64,000 bases of DNA, taken from assembly GCF_001458415.1 (NCBI RefSeq), contig NZ_CYSD01000042.1, positions 372,001 to 436,000 of the forward strand. The letters run 5' to 3'. Source of the DNA: Tritonibacter multivorans. GTDB lineage: Bacteria > Pseudomonadota > Alphaproteobacteria > Rhodobacterales > Rhodobacteraceae. Each line of letters opens with the position of its first letter. The first letter of the stretch is position 1. This document shows, piece after piece, positions 53,398 through 63,188 of this stretch. Both the position numbers and the translations under genes were made by a program. The notes beneath the pieces were generated by a model, which saw only the letters and a list, made by a program, of their open reading frames with translations, was not told where the DNA came from and ran no database searches.

Positions 53398-54798
53398 TCA
53401 GCCCGTCACGTCTTTGAGCCGGGCCAGAGTTTCCTCGCGGCCCAGAATGATCATCATGTCAAAGACCGAGGGCGTGACCGCTCGGCCCGACAGCACGGCC
53501 CGCAAGGGGCCTGCTAGTTTGCCAAATTTGGTGTCCTGCGCGGCTGCAAAATCATTCAGCACGGCCTCAAGATCTTCTCGGGTCCAGCTAGCATTTTGCA
53601 ACTGCGGCGTCAATTCATTCAGTATACCTTGGGATACAGAATTAAGCGCTTTTTCCGCCTTTTCGTCGCGATCCAGCGGACGTGACGCAAGGGCAAAGCG
53701 CGCCTTTTCGATCAGTTGCGGATAGGTGCGGGCCGACCCCTTGAGGCAATAGAGTGCACCTTCAAGCGCCTTGGCTTGCCCCTCGGACAGCGCCGGTTCG
53801 CCTGCGGCGTCAAGATAGCCCGCGACTTCGCGCATGATCTCGGAATCTTCTGTGATCGCAATATGTTGGCCGCAGATGTTTTCCAACTTTTTGAAGTCAA
53901 AACGCGCCGGGCTTTTGCCAATTCCACCCAGATCAAACCACTCACGCGCCTGCGCATCGGTGAAGAATTCATCGTCCCCGTGGGACCAGCCAAGGCGCGC
54001 CAGATAGTTGCGCATGCCTGCCGAAGGGTAGCCCATCGCCTGATATTCTTCGGCGCCGGTTGCACCGTGACGTTTCGACAGTTTTTTACCGTCCGATCCA
54101 AAAATCAACGGAATGTGAGCGTAAACAGGGACCGGCCAGCCCATTGCCTCGTAGATCACCATCTGACGCGCCGCATTGTTAAGGTGATCATCGCCCCGGA
54201 TCACATGGGTCACCCCCATGTCGTGGTCGTCCACCACCACGGCCAGCATGTAGACCGGCGTGCCATCCGAGCGCAGCAGAACCATGTCGTCGAGCTGCTC
54301 ATTTTTGATGGAAACTTCACCCTGAACTTCGTCGCGGATCACCGTTGTGCCGGACTGCGGCGCCTTGATGCGCACCACATAAGGTGCATCGGGGTGGGTG
54401 TCCGCTGAAGCATTGCGCCAAGGGGAACGATAGAGGGTGGATTTGCCTTCGGCTTTGGCGGCCTCGCGGAAGGCTGCGATCTCATCCTGGGTGGCAAAAC
54501 ACTTGTAGGCTTTGCCCTCAGCCAGCAGCTGGTGGGCCACTTCCGCGTGGCGGTCTGCGCGCTCGAACTGGCTGATGACGTCGCCATCATGATCCAGACC
54601 CAGCCATGCCATGCCTTTCAGGATCGCATCTGTGGCCTCGGGGGTCGACCGCTCGCGGTCTGTGTCCTCAATGCGCAGCAGGAATTTGCCGCCACGGCCG
54701 CGGGCATACAGCCAGTTGAACAGCGCGGTGCGGGCGCCTCCGATGTGGAGATAGCCTGTGGGCGAGGGGGCAAAGCGGGTGACGACCGGTTGGGACAT
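53398..54798 (-). CDS. gltX: Glutamyl-tRNA synthetase
   Basis: Charges tRNA-Glu with glutamate. The 466-residue class I synthetase has the HIGH motif in [21 protein letters not shown] near residue 9 (shown in part), [10 protein letters not shown] for the KMSKS loop near residue 240, and the [19 protein letters not shown] block. ATG 54798 begins [13 protein letters not shown]; the frame continues far upstream but overlaps comEC on the other strand. Divergent from comEC (78 bases). Roseobacters often have two gltX genes; only one is in the window. Confidence 0.97.
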   Translation of the reverse strand: MSQPVVTRFAPSPTGYLHIGGARTALFNWLYARGRGGKFLLRIEDTDRERSTPEATDAILKGMAWLGLDHDGDVISQFERADRHAEVAHQLLAEGKAYKCFATQDEIAAFREAAKAEGKSTLYRSPWRNASADTHPDAPYVVRIKAPQSGTTVIRDEVQGEVSIKNEQLDDMVLLRSDGTPVYMLAVVVDDHDMGVTHVIRGDDHLNNAARQMVIYEAMGWPVPVYAHIPLIFGSDGKKLSKRHGATGAEEYQAMGYPSAGMRNYLARLGWSHGDDEFFTDAQAREWFDLGGIGKSPARFDFKKLENICGQHIAITEDSEIMREVAGYLDAAGEPALSEGQAKALEGALYCLKGSARTYPQLIEKARFALASRPLDRDEKAEKALNSVSQGILNELTPQLQNASWTREDLEAVLNDFAAAQDTKFGKLAGPLRAVLSGRAVTPSVFDMMIILGREETLARLKDVTG

Positions 54799-54876
54799 GG
54801 GTGGATTTACCTTTTGGAAACCATTGCTGGCATAGATTTGATGCCTGTCTACCGAGCCAGAAGGCGAGGAGCAAGC

Positions 54877-56949
54877 ATGCGCATTTCCAAGACCCTTTAT
54901 GGGATGGTGCATGACCTGGTGGAACGCCAGCGCGGCCATCTGTTTTCCTGGGTGCCGGTCTGTTTCGGGACCGGCATTGGGGTCTATTTTGCATTGAAGT
55001 TTGAACCTGAGACGACAGTTTACGCGCTGTGCTGTCTGGTCTCGATGGTGGCCCTGTTGATCTATATGCGGTTTCGCGAGGGTCTGGCGATCCTTTGTGC
55101 GGGGCTTGCCATTTGTTTGCTGGGGTTTTGCCATATGGGCCTGCGCAGCCAGATGCTGGCGGGGCCCGTGCTGGAGTTTCGGTATTACGGCGTGGTCGAA
55201 GGCCGGGTGATCGCCACGGATCGGTCGGCCAGCGACCGGATGCGGATCACGCTGGATCAGGTTCGGCTGGATGGCGTGCGAAACCCGCCCGCACAGGTGC
55301 GCCTGTCGTTGGAGGGGGACGTGCCGGACATTGGCGCTCGGGTGATGACAACCGCCCACCTCATGCCGCCCCAAGGCCCGGTAGAACCCGGCGGTTTTGA
55401 TTTTCGACGGCATATGTATTTCCTGCAGATCGGCGCAAGCGGTTATACAAACGTGCCGATTTTACATCGGGCAGAGGGTGCCGCGCCCTGGCTGGCCGCG
55501 CTGCGCGCGCGGGTGTCCGACCATGTGCGATCCGCGCTGCCTCCCCGCAGCGCCGGGGTTGCGGCTGCTTTGGTTGTCGGGGACCGGGCCCATGTGTCGA
55601 CGGACGTGCTGCAGAACCTGCGTGACAGCAATCTGGCGCATCTTCTGGCGATTTCGGGCCTGCACATGGGGTTGTTCACCGGCGTGGTGTTTTCCCTGCT
55701 GCGGCTGGTTCTGAACCTGATCCCCGCCTGGCGCCTGCATGTTCCGGTGAAAAAGATCGCGGCCCTCGGCGCGCTTGCGGCAGGGTTTGCCTATCTGCTG
55801 CTGTCGGGCGCGGGCATTGCCACCGAACGGGCCTTTGTCATGGTGGCGGTGATGCTGGGGGCGGTGCTGCTGGACCGTCAGGCGATTTCCCTGCGCGCGC
55901 TTGCGCTTGCGGCGCTGATTGTGCTGATCCGACGCCCTGAAAGCCTGCTGAGCCCCGGCTTTCAGATGAGCTTTGCGGCCACATTGGCGCTGGTGGTGTG
56001 CTTTGCCGCCCTGCGCGGATGGCGTGGGTACTGGCACCACCCGGCGTGGCTGCGCTGGTGTGCTGGCTTGGTGCTGTCTTCGCTGGTGGCTGGGCTTGCC
56101 ACCGCGCCTTTTGGGGCGGCGCATTTCAATACCGTGTCGCACTATGGTCTGATCGCCAATCTTCTGGCGGTTCCGGTGATGGGCTTTGTGGTTGCGCCTG
56201 CGGCGGTGTTGATCCTGTGTCTGGAGCCGGTGGGGCTGGGTTGGATCGGTTATTGGATCGTGGACCTTGGTCTTGCGCACATCTTGGGCGTGGCAGACTG
56301 GGTGTCCCATTGGCCGGGGGCCAAGGCTGTTGTGGTCATGCCTGCGACGCATGTTCTGGGGATCCTTGCCTTCGGTGGGCTGTGGATCTGTTTGTGGCAG
56401 GGGCGCGGGCGTCTGGGCGGGCTTGTTCCGATCATCTGTGCGCTGTGGATTTGGGGCCAGACCGACCGGCCGCTGGCCCTGATCTCGCAGGGAGGGGGGC
56501 TGGTCGGCGTGCTGACAGAGAAGGGACGCGCGCTGTCCCGTGACACAGCCCGTGGGTTTGTCGCCCGCAATTGGCTGGCCCATGACGGTGACAGCGCCCA
56601 TCAAGCCGAAGCCGCCGGTCGCTGGCCCGCAGGAGATCACGCGCGGATCTTTACGGCGCATGTTGAAACCACAGCTGGTGCCCTGAAAATCCAGCATGTG
56701 ATTGGCAAAACGGGGCAGGCCAGTTTGACCTCTTGTTCGCCGGGAACGGTGTTGGTGTTCAGTGTCGCCGCCGGGGATTTGGGCGATCGCCTGCGCGCCG
56801 GTGGCTGCACGGTCTATGACCCCAGAACGCTGCGCGATCTGGGCAGCCTGTCGATTGATCGGGAGGGGGCGGTGACCTCGGTGCGTCAGGTCACCGGCGC
56901 CAGACTGTGGAGCGGCGCGCCCCCAATAAACAGGCAGGCACGGTTCTAG
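54877..56949 (+). CDS. comEC: ComEC/Rec2 family DNA-uptake channel
   Basis: A 690-residue inner-membrane protein. Order: N-terminal two or three helices, an OB-like DUF4131 segment ([20 protein letters not shown]), then the Competence domain ([71 protein letters not shown]). The C-terminal 200 residues should be the metallo-beta-lactamase-like part, but no HxHxDH metal motif is visible. The ATG at 54877 follows GAGGAG. ComEC forms the channel for single-stranded DNA in natural transformation; no other competence genes are adjacent. lexA converges 41 bases downstream. Confidence 0.93.
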   Translation: MRISKTLYGMVHDLVERQRGHLFSWVPVCFGTGIGVYFALKFEPETTVYALCCLVSMVALLIYMRFREGLAILCAGLAICLLGFCHMGLRSQMLAGPVLEFRYYGVVEGRVIATDRSASDRMRITLDQVRLDGVRNPPAQVRLSLEGDVPDIGARVMTTAHLMPPQGPVEPGGFDFRRHMYFLQIGASGYTNVPILHRAEGAAPWLAALRARVSDHVRSALPPRSAGVAAALVVGDRAHVSTDVLQNLRDSNLAHLLAISGLHMGLFTGVVFSLLRLVLNLIPAWRLHVPVKKIAALGALAAGFAYLLLSGAGIATERAFVMVAVMLGAVLLDRQAISLRALALAALIVLIRRPESLLSPGFQMSFAATLALVVCFAALRGWRGYWHHPAWLRWCAGLVLSSLVAGLATAPFGAAHFNTVSHYGLIANLLAVPVMGFVVAPAAVLILCLEPVGLGWIGYWIVDLGLAHILGVADWVSHWPGAKAVVVMPATHVLGILAFGGLWICLWQGRGRLGGLVPIICALWIWGQTDRPLALISQGGGLVGVLTEKGRALSRDTARGFVARNWLAHDGDSAHQAEAAGRWPAGDHARIFTAHVETTAGALKIQHVIGKTGQASLTSCSPGTVLVFSVAAGDLGDRLRAGGCTVYDPRTLRDLGSLSIDREGAVTSVRQVTGARLWSGAPPINRQARF

Positions 56950-56990
56950 GCGCGGAGTCCAGGCGCGGAGCGCGCCCGCGCCAAACCGCC

Positions 56991-57692
56991 TTAGTAGGTA
57001 CGGATCAGACCGACCAGAACCCCTTGGACCTCCACCTTGCCAACAGGGAAGCTGCGGGTTGGGAAATCGGGATTGGCGGCTTCCAGCTCGACCGTATTGG
57101 CCTTGCGGAAGTAACGTTTCAGCGTGGCTTCATAGCCGTCTACCATGGCCACGACGATTTCGCCATTCTGCGCGGTGCTGGTTTCGCGGATCACCACAAC
57201 GTCGCCATCGTTGATGCCCGCTTCGATCATAGAGTCACCCTTGACCTCCAGCGCGTAATGCTGCCCCTGCGAGGCCAGCATCGCATTGGGCACCGACACA
57301 TGCTGCGCCCCTTCGCCAATGGCCTCAATCGGGATACCTGCCGCAATGCGACCCATGACTTCCAGATCAATTGCGCCACTGCTCAGCGGGGTGGGGGGCT
57401 CTTCGGTGTCAGTCTCGGCTTTGCCGCCGGGGATGACCTTGGGGGTAAAGCCCGCAGCCTCGGACGTGCCGCCCATGCTTTCGGGAAGTTTCACAATTTC
57501 GATCGCGCGGGCGCGGTGCGCAAGGCGGCGGATAAAGCCGCGTTCTTCCAATGCGGTGATCAGGCGGTGAATGCCGGATTTGGACCGCAAATCCAGCGCC
57601 ACTTTCATTTCATCAAAGCTGGGCGGAACACCGTCCGCCTGAAGACGTGCATGAATAAATTCCAGAAGTTGCAACTGCTTCTTGGTCAGCAT
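56991..57692 (-). CDS. lexA: LexA repressor
   Basis: SOS repressor of 233 residues. The N-terminal winged helix (residues 1-65; [35 protein letters not shown]) binds operators; the linker is long (residues about 70-115); the self-cleavage site is Ala-Gly in [11 protein letters not shown]; catalytic Ser in GDSMIEAGI and Lys in ATLKRYF. It is the last gene of the minus-strand trp-moa-moe cluster, but has its own promoter with an SOS box (57749-57763), so it represses itself. uvrA in this window has the same box. Confidence 0.98.
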   Translation of the reverse strand: MLTKKQLQLLEFIHARLQADGVPPSFDEMKVALDLRSKSGIHRLITALEERGFIRRLAHRARAIEIVKLPESMGGTSEAAGFTPKVIPGGKAETDTEEPPTPLSSGAIDLEVMGRIAAGIPIEAIGEGAQHVSVPNAMLASQGQHYALEVKGDSMIEAGINDGDVVVIRETSTAQNGEIVVAMVDGYEATLKRYFRKANTVELEAANPDFPTRSFPVGKVEVQGVLVGLIRTY

Positions 57693-57748
57693 GACCTGTC
57701 CCCTTTTCTGAACGGAGTGCGCCCATCGGGGCGCCTACCTTTCTTTTC

Positions 57749-57763
57749 GTTCTAATTCTGTTC
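57749..57763. promoter_or_regulatory. SOS (LexA) box of lexA
   Basis: GTTCTAATTCTGTTC, an exact GTTC-N7-GTTC box, 57 bases before the lexA start. Read on the minus strand it is GAAC-N7-GAAC. Expected autoregulatory site. Confidence 0.88.
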
Positions 57764-57817
57764 CCGTTTTGTGTCAACGGCAGAACAAGGGGGGAACGTC
57801 AGGAAAACAAAAAAACT

Positions 57818-58990
57818 TCAGATCGGCAGGAACTGCACCAAGGCCCCGGCCTCAAGCGCGTCATCATGGGGCGGGCGCACCAACAGGGCATTGGCGTCGG
57901 CCAGAACGGTCAGAAGCGAACTGTCCTGGCTTTCAAAGGCGCGGATGCCGTCGGCTGTGACCTGCGCGCGCATGTAATGTTCGCGCGGTCCGTTTTTGGC
58001 CAGCGGCGCGATCAGGCGGGCGCTCTGCAAAGGCGGTTGTTCTGCGGACAGACCCAGCATTTTACGGATCATGGGCAGCAGAAAGATCTGGCCGCAGACC
58101 ATCGAGGACACCGGATTGCCGGGCAGGCCCACCATGGCCATGTCGCCCATGCGACCTGCCATCAGCGGTTTTCCGGGGCGCATGGCGACCTTGTAGAATG
58201 ACCGCTCCATCCCCAAAGACACCGCCACATCGCCGACCAGATCATGGTCACCGACCGAGGCACCGCCAATGGTCACCACCAGATCGGCGCCTTTGGCCAG
58301 TTCAAACGCGGTGGTCAGGGACTGCACCGTGTCCTGCGCGATGGGCAGCATGCGCACCTCGGCGCCAGCGGCCTCGCACATGGCTTTCAGGCCAAAACTG
58401 TTGGAGGCAATGATCTGATCGGGTCCGGGTGTTTCGCCGGGCATGACCAATTCGTCACCGGTGGACATCACCGCCACAACGGGACGGCGCGCGACGGGCA
58501 CTTGCGCGATGTTCATCGACGCAAGCAGCGCCACATCCGCCGGGGTGAGGGTGCGCGGGGCAGAGACCGTGTCGCCAATGGCAAAGTCGCCGCCTTTGGG
58601 GCGGATGTTTGAATTGGCGCCCGGCTCGTCCAGAATGGTGATCAGATTGCCTTTGCGGTCGACGTCTTCCTGAATGACCACAAAATCCGCACCTTCGGGT
58701 ACCGGTGCACCTGTGAAAATGCGCACCGCTTGGCCTGCGCCGACCTTGCCGTCAAACCCGTGGCCTGCGGCGGCTTCGCCGATGACCTTGAACATAGCGT
58801 GCAACTCGACCTCGGTGGCATTCACCGCATAGCCATCCATGGCCGAGGCCGAAAACGGCGGCTGGTCGCGCCGGGCCGAGACGGGGTCTGCCAGAACACG
58901 TCCAGCGGACTGCGCCAGTGGCACGGTTTCAGACGCAAGCGGGTCAACCAGCGCCAGCAGCGCGGCGCGGGCGTCAGAGACGGAGATCAC
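57818..58990 (-). CDS. moeA: Molybdopterin molybdotransferase
   Basis: Inserts molybdate into adenylylated molybdopterin. The 390-residue protein has the domain I pattern [10 protein letters not shown], then [14 protein letters not shown], the catalytic-domain motif [23 protein letters not shown] and [11 protein letters not shown], ending in domain IV. The start is GTG at 58990, overlapping the stop of the upstream DUF4357 gene (GTGA), so translation is coupled. moaC lies one gene upstream. lexA follows, but with its own promoter. Confidence 0.97.
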   Translation of the reverse strand: MISVSDARAALLALVDPLASETVPLAQSAGRVLADPVSARRDQPPFSASAMDGYAVNATEVELHAMFKVIGEAAAGHGFDGKVGAGQAVRIFTGAPVPEGADFVVIQEDVDRKGNLITILDEPGANSNIRPKGGDFAIGDTVSAPRTLTPADVALLASMNIAQVPVARRPVVAVMSTGDELVMPGETPGPDQIIASNSFGLKAMCEAAGAEVRMLPIAQDTVQSLTTAFELAKGADLVVTIGGASVGDHDLVGDVAVSLGMERSFYKVAMRPGKPLMAGRMGDMAMVGLPGNPVSSMVCGQIFLLPMIRKMLGLSAEQPPLQSARLIAPLAKNGPREHYMRAQVTADGIRAFESQDSSLLTVLADANALLVRPPHDDALEAGALVQFLPI

Positions 58991-59334
58991 TTAACGTCTC
59001 CTAGTTGTTCGTCGAGCCATGTTCTTAGTGTTTTAGTGGAACCGCAGACTTTCCAAGCTTGCGTACCGCTAGTTGGGTGTCCATTCACAACATCGGCAGC
59101 GGGAGTAGGCTTGTTAAATTCATAGTCTTTTGAAAACACGTAGCAAGCCTCGCTTTGAGAAAGCTCTAGGTCACCATTTCGTATCATGACGTTTCTTATG
59201 TTGATGCTGTTGCTTCGGTCTGTAGTTGAATTAGTGGTCGCCCAAGTAAGGCTTGCTTTTGAACCTGCTAGCACAACAAACTTGTCGCCTCGGAAACAGG
59301 CGCGCGCGTCTTTCAACACAAAAATCTCGCTCAT
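58987..59334 (-). CDS. DUF4357 protein inserted between moaC and moeA
   Basis: A 115-residue protein. The C-terminal half matches DUF4357 (YVFSKDYEFNKPTPAADVVNG, then TQAWKVCGSTKTLRTWLDEQ), a domain found alone or fused to nucleases and methyltransferase-type proteins; function unknown. Its base composition is unlike the neighbours: 25 of 60 bases in 59101-59160 and 26 of 60 in 59161-59220 are G or C. The start ATG directly follows the moaC stop (TAAATG) and the stop overlaps the moeA start, so it sits precisely in the operon. Looks acquired and adapted to the operon. Confidence 0.8.
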   Translation of the reverse strand: MSEIFVLKDARACFRGDKFVVLAGSKASLTWATTNSTTDRSNSINIRNVMIRNGDLELSQSEACYVFSKDYEFNKPTPAADVVNGHPTSGTQAWKVCGSTKTLRTWLDEQLGDVK

Positions 59335-59805
59335 TTAAGCCTCATACCGGCCGGATTTGCCGCCGTCTTTCAGGATCACACGGATGCCGCCGATCTCCAT
59401 CGCCTTGTCCACGGCTTTTGCCATGTCATAGACGGTCAGCGCGGCGGTGGAGACGGCGGTCAGCGCCTCCATCTCGACGCCGGTCTGGCCGGTGGTCTTC
59501 ACGGTGCCCTCAATGCGCACGCCGGGCAGGTCCGGGTCCAGCGTCAGTTCAACGGCGACCTTGGTGATCGGCAGCGGGTGACACAGCGGGATCAGATTGG
59601 CGGTGTGTTTGGCCCCCATAATGCCCGCAAGGCGGGCCACGGACAGCACGTCGCCTTTTTTGGCGCGGCCTTCTGCGATGATCGCATAGGTTTCAGCCGC
59701 CATTTTCACATGGCCTTCGGCAACGGCAATGCGGGAGGTGACGTCCTTGTCCGAGACATCCACCATATGGGCGTCGCCCTTTTGGTCAAAATGCGTGAGG
59801 CTCAT
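59335..59805 (-). CDS. moaC: Cyclic pyranopterin monophosphate synthase
   Basis: With MoaA converts GTP to cyclic pyranopterin monophosphate, the first step of molybdenum cofactor synthesis. The 156 residues show [53 protein letters not shown]-like block and [14 protein letters not shown]. It follows trpC by 11 bases and is adjacent to the DUF4357 gene. Complete by length. Confidence 0.97.
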   Translation of the reverse strand: MSLTHFDQKGDAHMVDVSDKDVTSRIAVAEGHVKMAAETYAIIAEGRAKKGDVLSVARLAGIMGAKHTANLIPLCHPLPITKVAVELTLDPDLPGVRIEGTVKTTGQTGVEMEALTAVSTAALTVYDMAKAVDKAMEIGGIRVILKDGGKSGRYEA

Positions 59806-59816
59806 CTTGGGTGTCC

Positions 59817-60629
59817 TTACATCGCGCCGGGGATCAGCGGGTTGGCCAGCAGGTCGTGGGTTGCTTTGGCCACATCGTCCTGCCGCATCAGGCTTTCGCC
59901 GATCAGGAAGGTGCGCGACCCGTAACGGGCCATATCGGCCAGATCATCAGGGGTGAACAGACCGCTTTCACAGACAATCATCCGACCCGCAGGCACCATG
60001 CGCGACAGGTCGCGGGTGGTGTCGAGCGTGACCTCAAAGGTTTTGAGGTTGCGGTTGTTGATGCCCATCAGCGGCGACTTCAGATGGCTTGCGCGCTCCA
60101 GCTCTTCGGCGTCGTGCACCTCGAGCAGCACATCCATGCCCCATTCAAAGGCACAGGCTTCCAGTTCTTGCGCCTGCGCGTCCGAGACAGAGGCCATGAT
60201 GATCAGGATGCAGTCCGCCCCCAGCGCGCGGGCTTCGGCCACCTGATAGGTGTCATACATAAAATCCTTGCGCAGCGCGGGCAGGCTGCAGGCGGCGCGG
60301 GCTTGGACCAGGAATTCCTTGGCCCCTTGGAAGGACGGGGTGTCGGTCAGCACAGAGAGGCAGGTGGCACCGCCGGTCTCGTAGGCCTTGGCCAGTTCCG
60401 CCGGGTTGAAGTCTTCGCGGATGAGACCTTTGGAGGGGGAGGCTTTCTTGATCTCGGCGATCAGGCCATAACCATCGCGCGACGCCAGCTTCAGCGCATT
60501 GGCAAAGCCACGCGGGGCAGAGGAGGCGCGGGCCTCTTCTTCGACGTCATGGAGGGATTTGACGGTCTTGTCGGCCGCCACTTCCTCGAGCTTATAGGCC
60601 TTGATGCGGTCCAGAACGTTTTCAGCCAT
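59817..60629 (-). CDS. trpC: Indole-3-glycerol phosphate synthase
   Basis: Ring closure of CdRP to indole-3-glycerol phosphate in tryptophan synthesis, a TIM-barrel enzyme. 270 residues: [16 protein letters not shown]-type block ([15 protein letters not shown]), [30 protein letters not shown], the [12 protein letters not shown] strand and [23 protein letters not shown]. Not fused to TrpF. It lies between ung and moaC on the minus strand, a standard roseobacter order apart from ung. Confidence 0.97.
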   Translation of the reverse strand: MAENVLDRIKAYKLEEVAADKTVKSLHDVEEEARASSAPRGFANALKLASRDGYGLIAEIKKASPSKGLIREDFNPAELAKAYETGGATCLSVLTDTPSFQGAKEFLVQARAACSLPALRKDFMYDTYQVAEARALGADCILIIMASVSDAQAQELEACAFEWGMDVLLEVHDAEELERASHLKSPLMGINNRNLKTFEVTLDTTRDLSRMVPAGRMIVCESGLFTPDDLADMARYGSRTFLIGESLMRQDDVAKATHDLLANPLIPGAM

Positions 60630-60689
60630 GGCTGCGCCTTTCTTTATTCTTGTGTCGGGCCGCAGGACCCGAAGGGAAAAACCCCGGAT

Positions 60690-61340
60690 TTATGCCCAAA
60701 TGATCGGTGTTTCGCCGCGCGATGTAAGCCAATCATTGACCTTTGAGAAGGGGCGCGAGCCAAAGAACCCGCGATTGGCCGAGAGCGGCGAGGGATGCGC
60801 TGTTTTCAGGATCAGATGATCGCCAGCGGTGATGTATTTTTCAAGCGCCTGTGCCTGACGCCCCCAGAGCACAAAAGCGGTGGGCTGTTCTGACGCCTTG
60901 GTGACGACCTGATGGGTCAGCGCCTGCCAGCCAAAGGTTTTGTGCCCATTGGCTTCGCCTTCTGGCACCGACAGAACCGTGTTCAGCAACAGCACACCCT
61001 GTTTTGCCCAGGGGCGCAGGTCGGCGGTGTCGGGCGCGGTGCCAATATCGTCGCGCAACTCGCGGTAGATATTATAGAGCGACCGGGGCAGGGGCTGCAC
61101 ATGGGGTTCAGCGGAAAAGGCCAGCCCATGGGCGTGGCCTTCGGTGGGATAGGGGTCCTGACCAAGGATCACCACCCGCGTCGCATCCGGCTGCGTCAGC
61201 TCCAGCGCCGCATAGCGCTGGTGGTCCGGCGGCAGGATTGTGCGGCTGTCCTCGGCGATCTTGGCCTCAATCGCGGCAAGGCTGCCGTCCTGAAAGAACG
61301 GCAGCTCTGCCCAGGCCCCCAATCCCTCCGGTAGGCTCAT
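60690..61340 (-). CDS. ung: Uracil-DNA glycosylase, family 1
   Basis: Excises uracil from DNA. 216 residues: catalytic water-activating motif [21 protein letters not shown] near residue 65, [19 protein letters not shown] and the DNA-intercalation loop [11 protein letters not shown]. The ATG overlaps the trpD stop (ATGA), so this DNA repair gene is read as part of the tryptophan operon. trpC follows 60 bases after its stop. Confidence 0.97.
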   Translation of the reverse strand: MSLPEGLGAWAELPFFQDGSLAAIEAKIAEDSRTILPPDHQRYAALELTQPDATRVVILGQDPYPTEGHAHGLAFSAEPHVQPLPRSLYNIYRELRDDIGTAPDTADLRPWAKQGVLLLNTVLSVPEGEANGHKTFGWQALTHQVVTKASEQPTAFVLWGRQAQALEKYITAGDHLILKTAHPSPLSANRGFFGSRPFSKVNDWLTSRGETPIIWA

Positions 61341-62383
61341 CCAGCAGCCTCATTCGTGGCGGCGGCGGCTTCGGTGGTGATGCGGGCGACGGTGTCCAGC
61401 TTGGCTTTGGCCGCGCCGGTGTCGATTGCTTCTGCTGCACGCGCAACACCGGCTTTCAGATCGTCCACACGACCGGCCACCAGCAGTGCCGCGGCGGCGT
61501 TCAATAGAACCGCATCGCGATACGCCGAAGGCTTCCCATCCATCACCGCGCGGAAGGCGGTGGCGTTTTCTGCCGGCGTGCCGCCGGTGATATCGGCAAA
61601 GGAATGGGTCGGCAGCCCTGCGTCATCGGGGTGGACCTCGAATTCCGACACGGTGCCGTCCTCATTCAGCGCAGCCACCCAGGACACGCCGGTAATGGTC
61701 AGCTCATCCGTGCCGTCAGAGCCATGCACCAGCCATGCCTTTTCAGAGCCAAGCTTGCCGAGCGTTTCCGCCATTGGGCGGATCAGGTCGCGAGAGAACG
61801 CGCCGGTCAGCTGGCGTTTGACGCCGGCCGGGTTGGTCAGCGGACCAAGAATGTTGAAGATCGTGCGCGTGCCCAGCTCCTGACGGGTGGGCATCACATG
61901 TGCAATCGCCGGGTGATGCATCGGCGCCATCATAAACCCCATGCCGGCCTCGGACAGGGATTTTTCAACCACCTCGGGGCCGACCATGGTCTGCACACCC
62001 AGTTCCCCCAAAGCATCAGCCGAGCCAGAGTTCGACGACAGTTTGCGGTTGCCGTGTTTCGCGACCGGCACGCCACAGGCCGCCACCACAAAGGCCGCCG
62101 CGGTGGAGATGTTCAGGGTTTTCTTGCCAGAGCCGCCGGTGCCCACAATGTCCATCGCGCCCGCAGGTGCGGTGACGGGTTTGCATTTGGACCGCATCAC
62201 CGCAGCGGCGGCGGCGTATTCATCCACCGTTTCACCGCGCGTGCGCAGGGCCATGAGCAAACCGCCGATCTGGCTGGGTGTGGCGGCGCCGTCAAACAAC
62301 ACGCCAAAGGCCGCTTCGGCCTCTTCGCGGGTCAGCGGGCGATCTGCGGCAGCGCCGATCAGCGGCTTCAGCGCGTCGCTCAT
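61337..62383 (-). CDS. trpD: Anthranilate phosphoribosyltransferase
   Basis: Attaches the phosphoribosyl group to anthranilate. 348 residues: [22 protein letters not shown] with the GTGGD-like loop (here GTGGSG), [19 protein letters not shown], and [16 protein letters not shown]. The usual GNRALSSKSG reads [10 protein letters not shown] here. Overlaps trpG upstream and ung downstream by ATGA, so the three are translationally coupled. Confidence 0.97.
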   Translation of the reverse strand: MSDALKPLIGAAADRPLTREEAEAAFGVLFDGAATPSQIGGLLMALRTRGETVDEYAAAAAVMRSKCKPVTAPAGAMDIVGTGGSGKKTLNISTAAAFVVAACGVPVAKHGNRKLSSNSGSADALGELGVQTMVGPEVVEKSLSEAGMGFMMAPMHHPAIAHVMPTRQELGTRTIFNILGPLTNPAGVKRQLTGAFSRDLIRPMAETLGKLGSEKAWLVHGSDGTDELTITGVSWVAALNEDGTVSEFEVHPDDAGLPTHSFADITGGTPAENATAFRAVMDGKPSAYRDAVLLNAAAALLVAGRVDDLKAGVARAAEAIDTGAAKAKLDTVARITTEAAAATNEAAG

Positions 62384-62961
62384 GCGTCCACCTTCATCAC
62401 GTCGAGGAAGTTTTTCAACAGCGCGTGCCCGTGCTGCGAGGCAATGCTTTCGGGGTGAAACTGCACGCCGTGAATGGGCAGCTCTTTGTGCTGCAGGCCC
62501 ATGATGGTGCCATCTTCCAGTTCAGCGGTGACTTCCAGACAGTCGGGCAGGGTTTCGCGTTCCACGATCAGCGAATGATAGCGGGTCGCTTCAAACGGGG
62601 TGGGCAGCCCGGCAAAGACGCCTTTGTCCTTGTGATGCATCAGCCCCATCTTGCCGTGCACAATTTCGTGGCAGCGGATCACATTGCCGCCAAAGGCCTG
62701 ACCAATGGTCTGGTGACCAAGGCAGACGCCCATCAGCGGGGTTTTGGTCTCAGCCGCGGCTTCGGTCAGGGCGAGGCAAATGCCCGCCTGCGCCGGATCA
62801 CAGGGCCCGGGAGACAGCAGAATACCGGCGGGGTTCATCGCCATGGCCTCTTGCACGTCTATGGCGTCATTGCGGCGCACTTCGATCTCGGCGCCCAGCT
62901 CTCCGAGGTAGTGCACGAGGTTGTAGGTGAAGGAGTCGTAGTTGTCGATTAGCAGCAACAT
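62380..62961 (-). CDS. trpG: Anthranilate synthase component II (glutaminase)
   Basis: Provides ammonia for anthranilate synthesis with TrpE, which is not in the window. 193 residues: [33 protein letters not shown], nucleophile Cys in [16 protein letters not shown] near residue 79, and the final His-Glu in [16 protein letters not shown] 62961 begins the family start. First gene of the visible minus-strand trp cluster and divergent from the probable deacetylase gene at 63189. Confidence 0.97.
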   Translation of the reverse strand: MLLLIDNYDSFTYNLVHYLGELGAEIEVRRNDAIDVQEAMAMNPAGILLSPGPCDPAQAGICLALTEAAAETKTPLMGVCLGHQTIGQAFGGNVIRCHEIVHGKMGLMHHKDKGVFAGLPTPFEATRYHSLIVERETLPDCLEVTAELEDGTIMGLQHKELPIHGVQFHPESIASQHGHALLKNFLDVMKVDA

Positions 62962-63188
62962 CTTGGCAGGCTCTTTTAAGGGCTGGTGGCGCAGGGCGCC
63001 GCCGCAGTATAGTGGTCGCAACATACATGTTCAGGGATGATGGGCAGCGTCAAGAGCAGTTCGGCCAATTGCGCTGGTCAAAGCCCTGCGACAGTGACAA
63101 ACATAGCCAATAATTCGGCGATAAACGCACGAAACTCCTCGGTCGGGCCGGGGCGGCAGAAACAGGACAGAGACGGGGCAAGAAGCGG

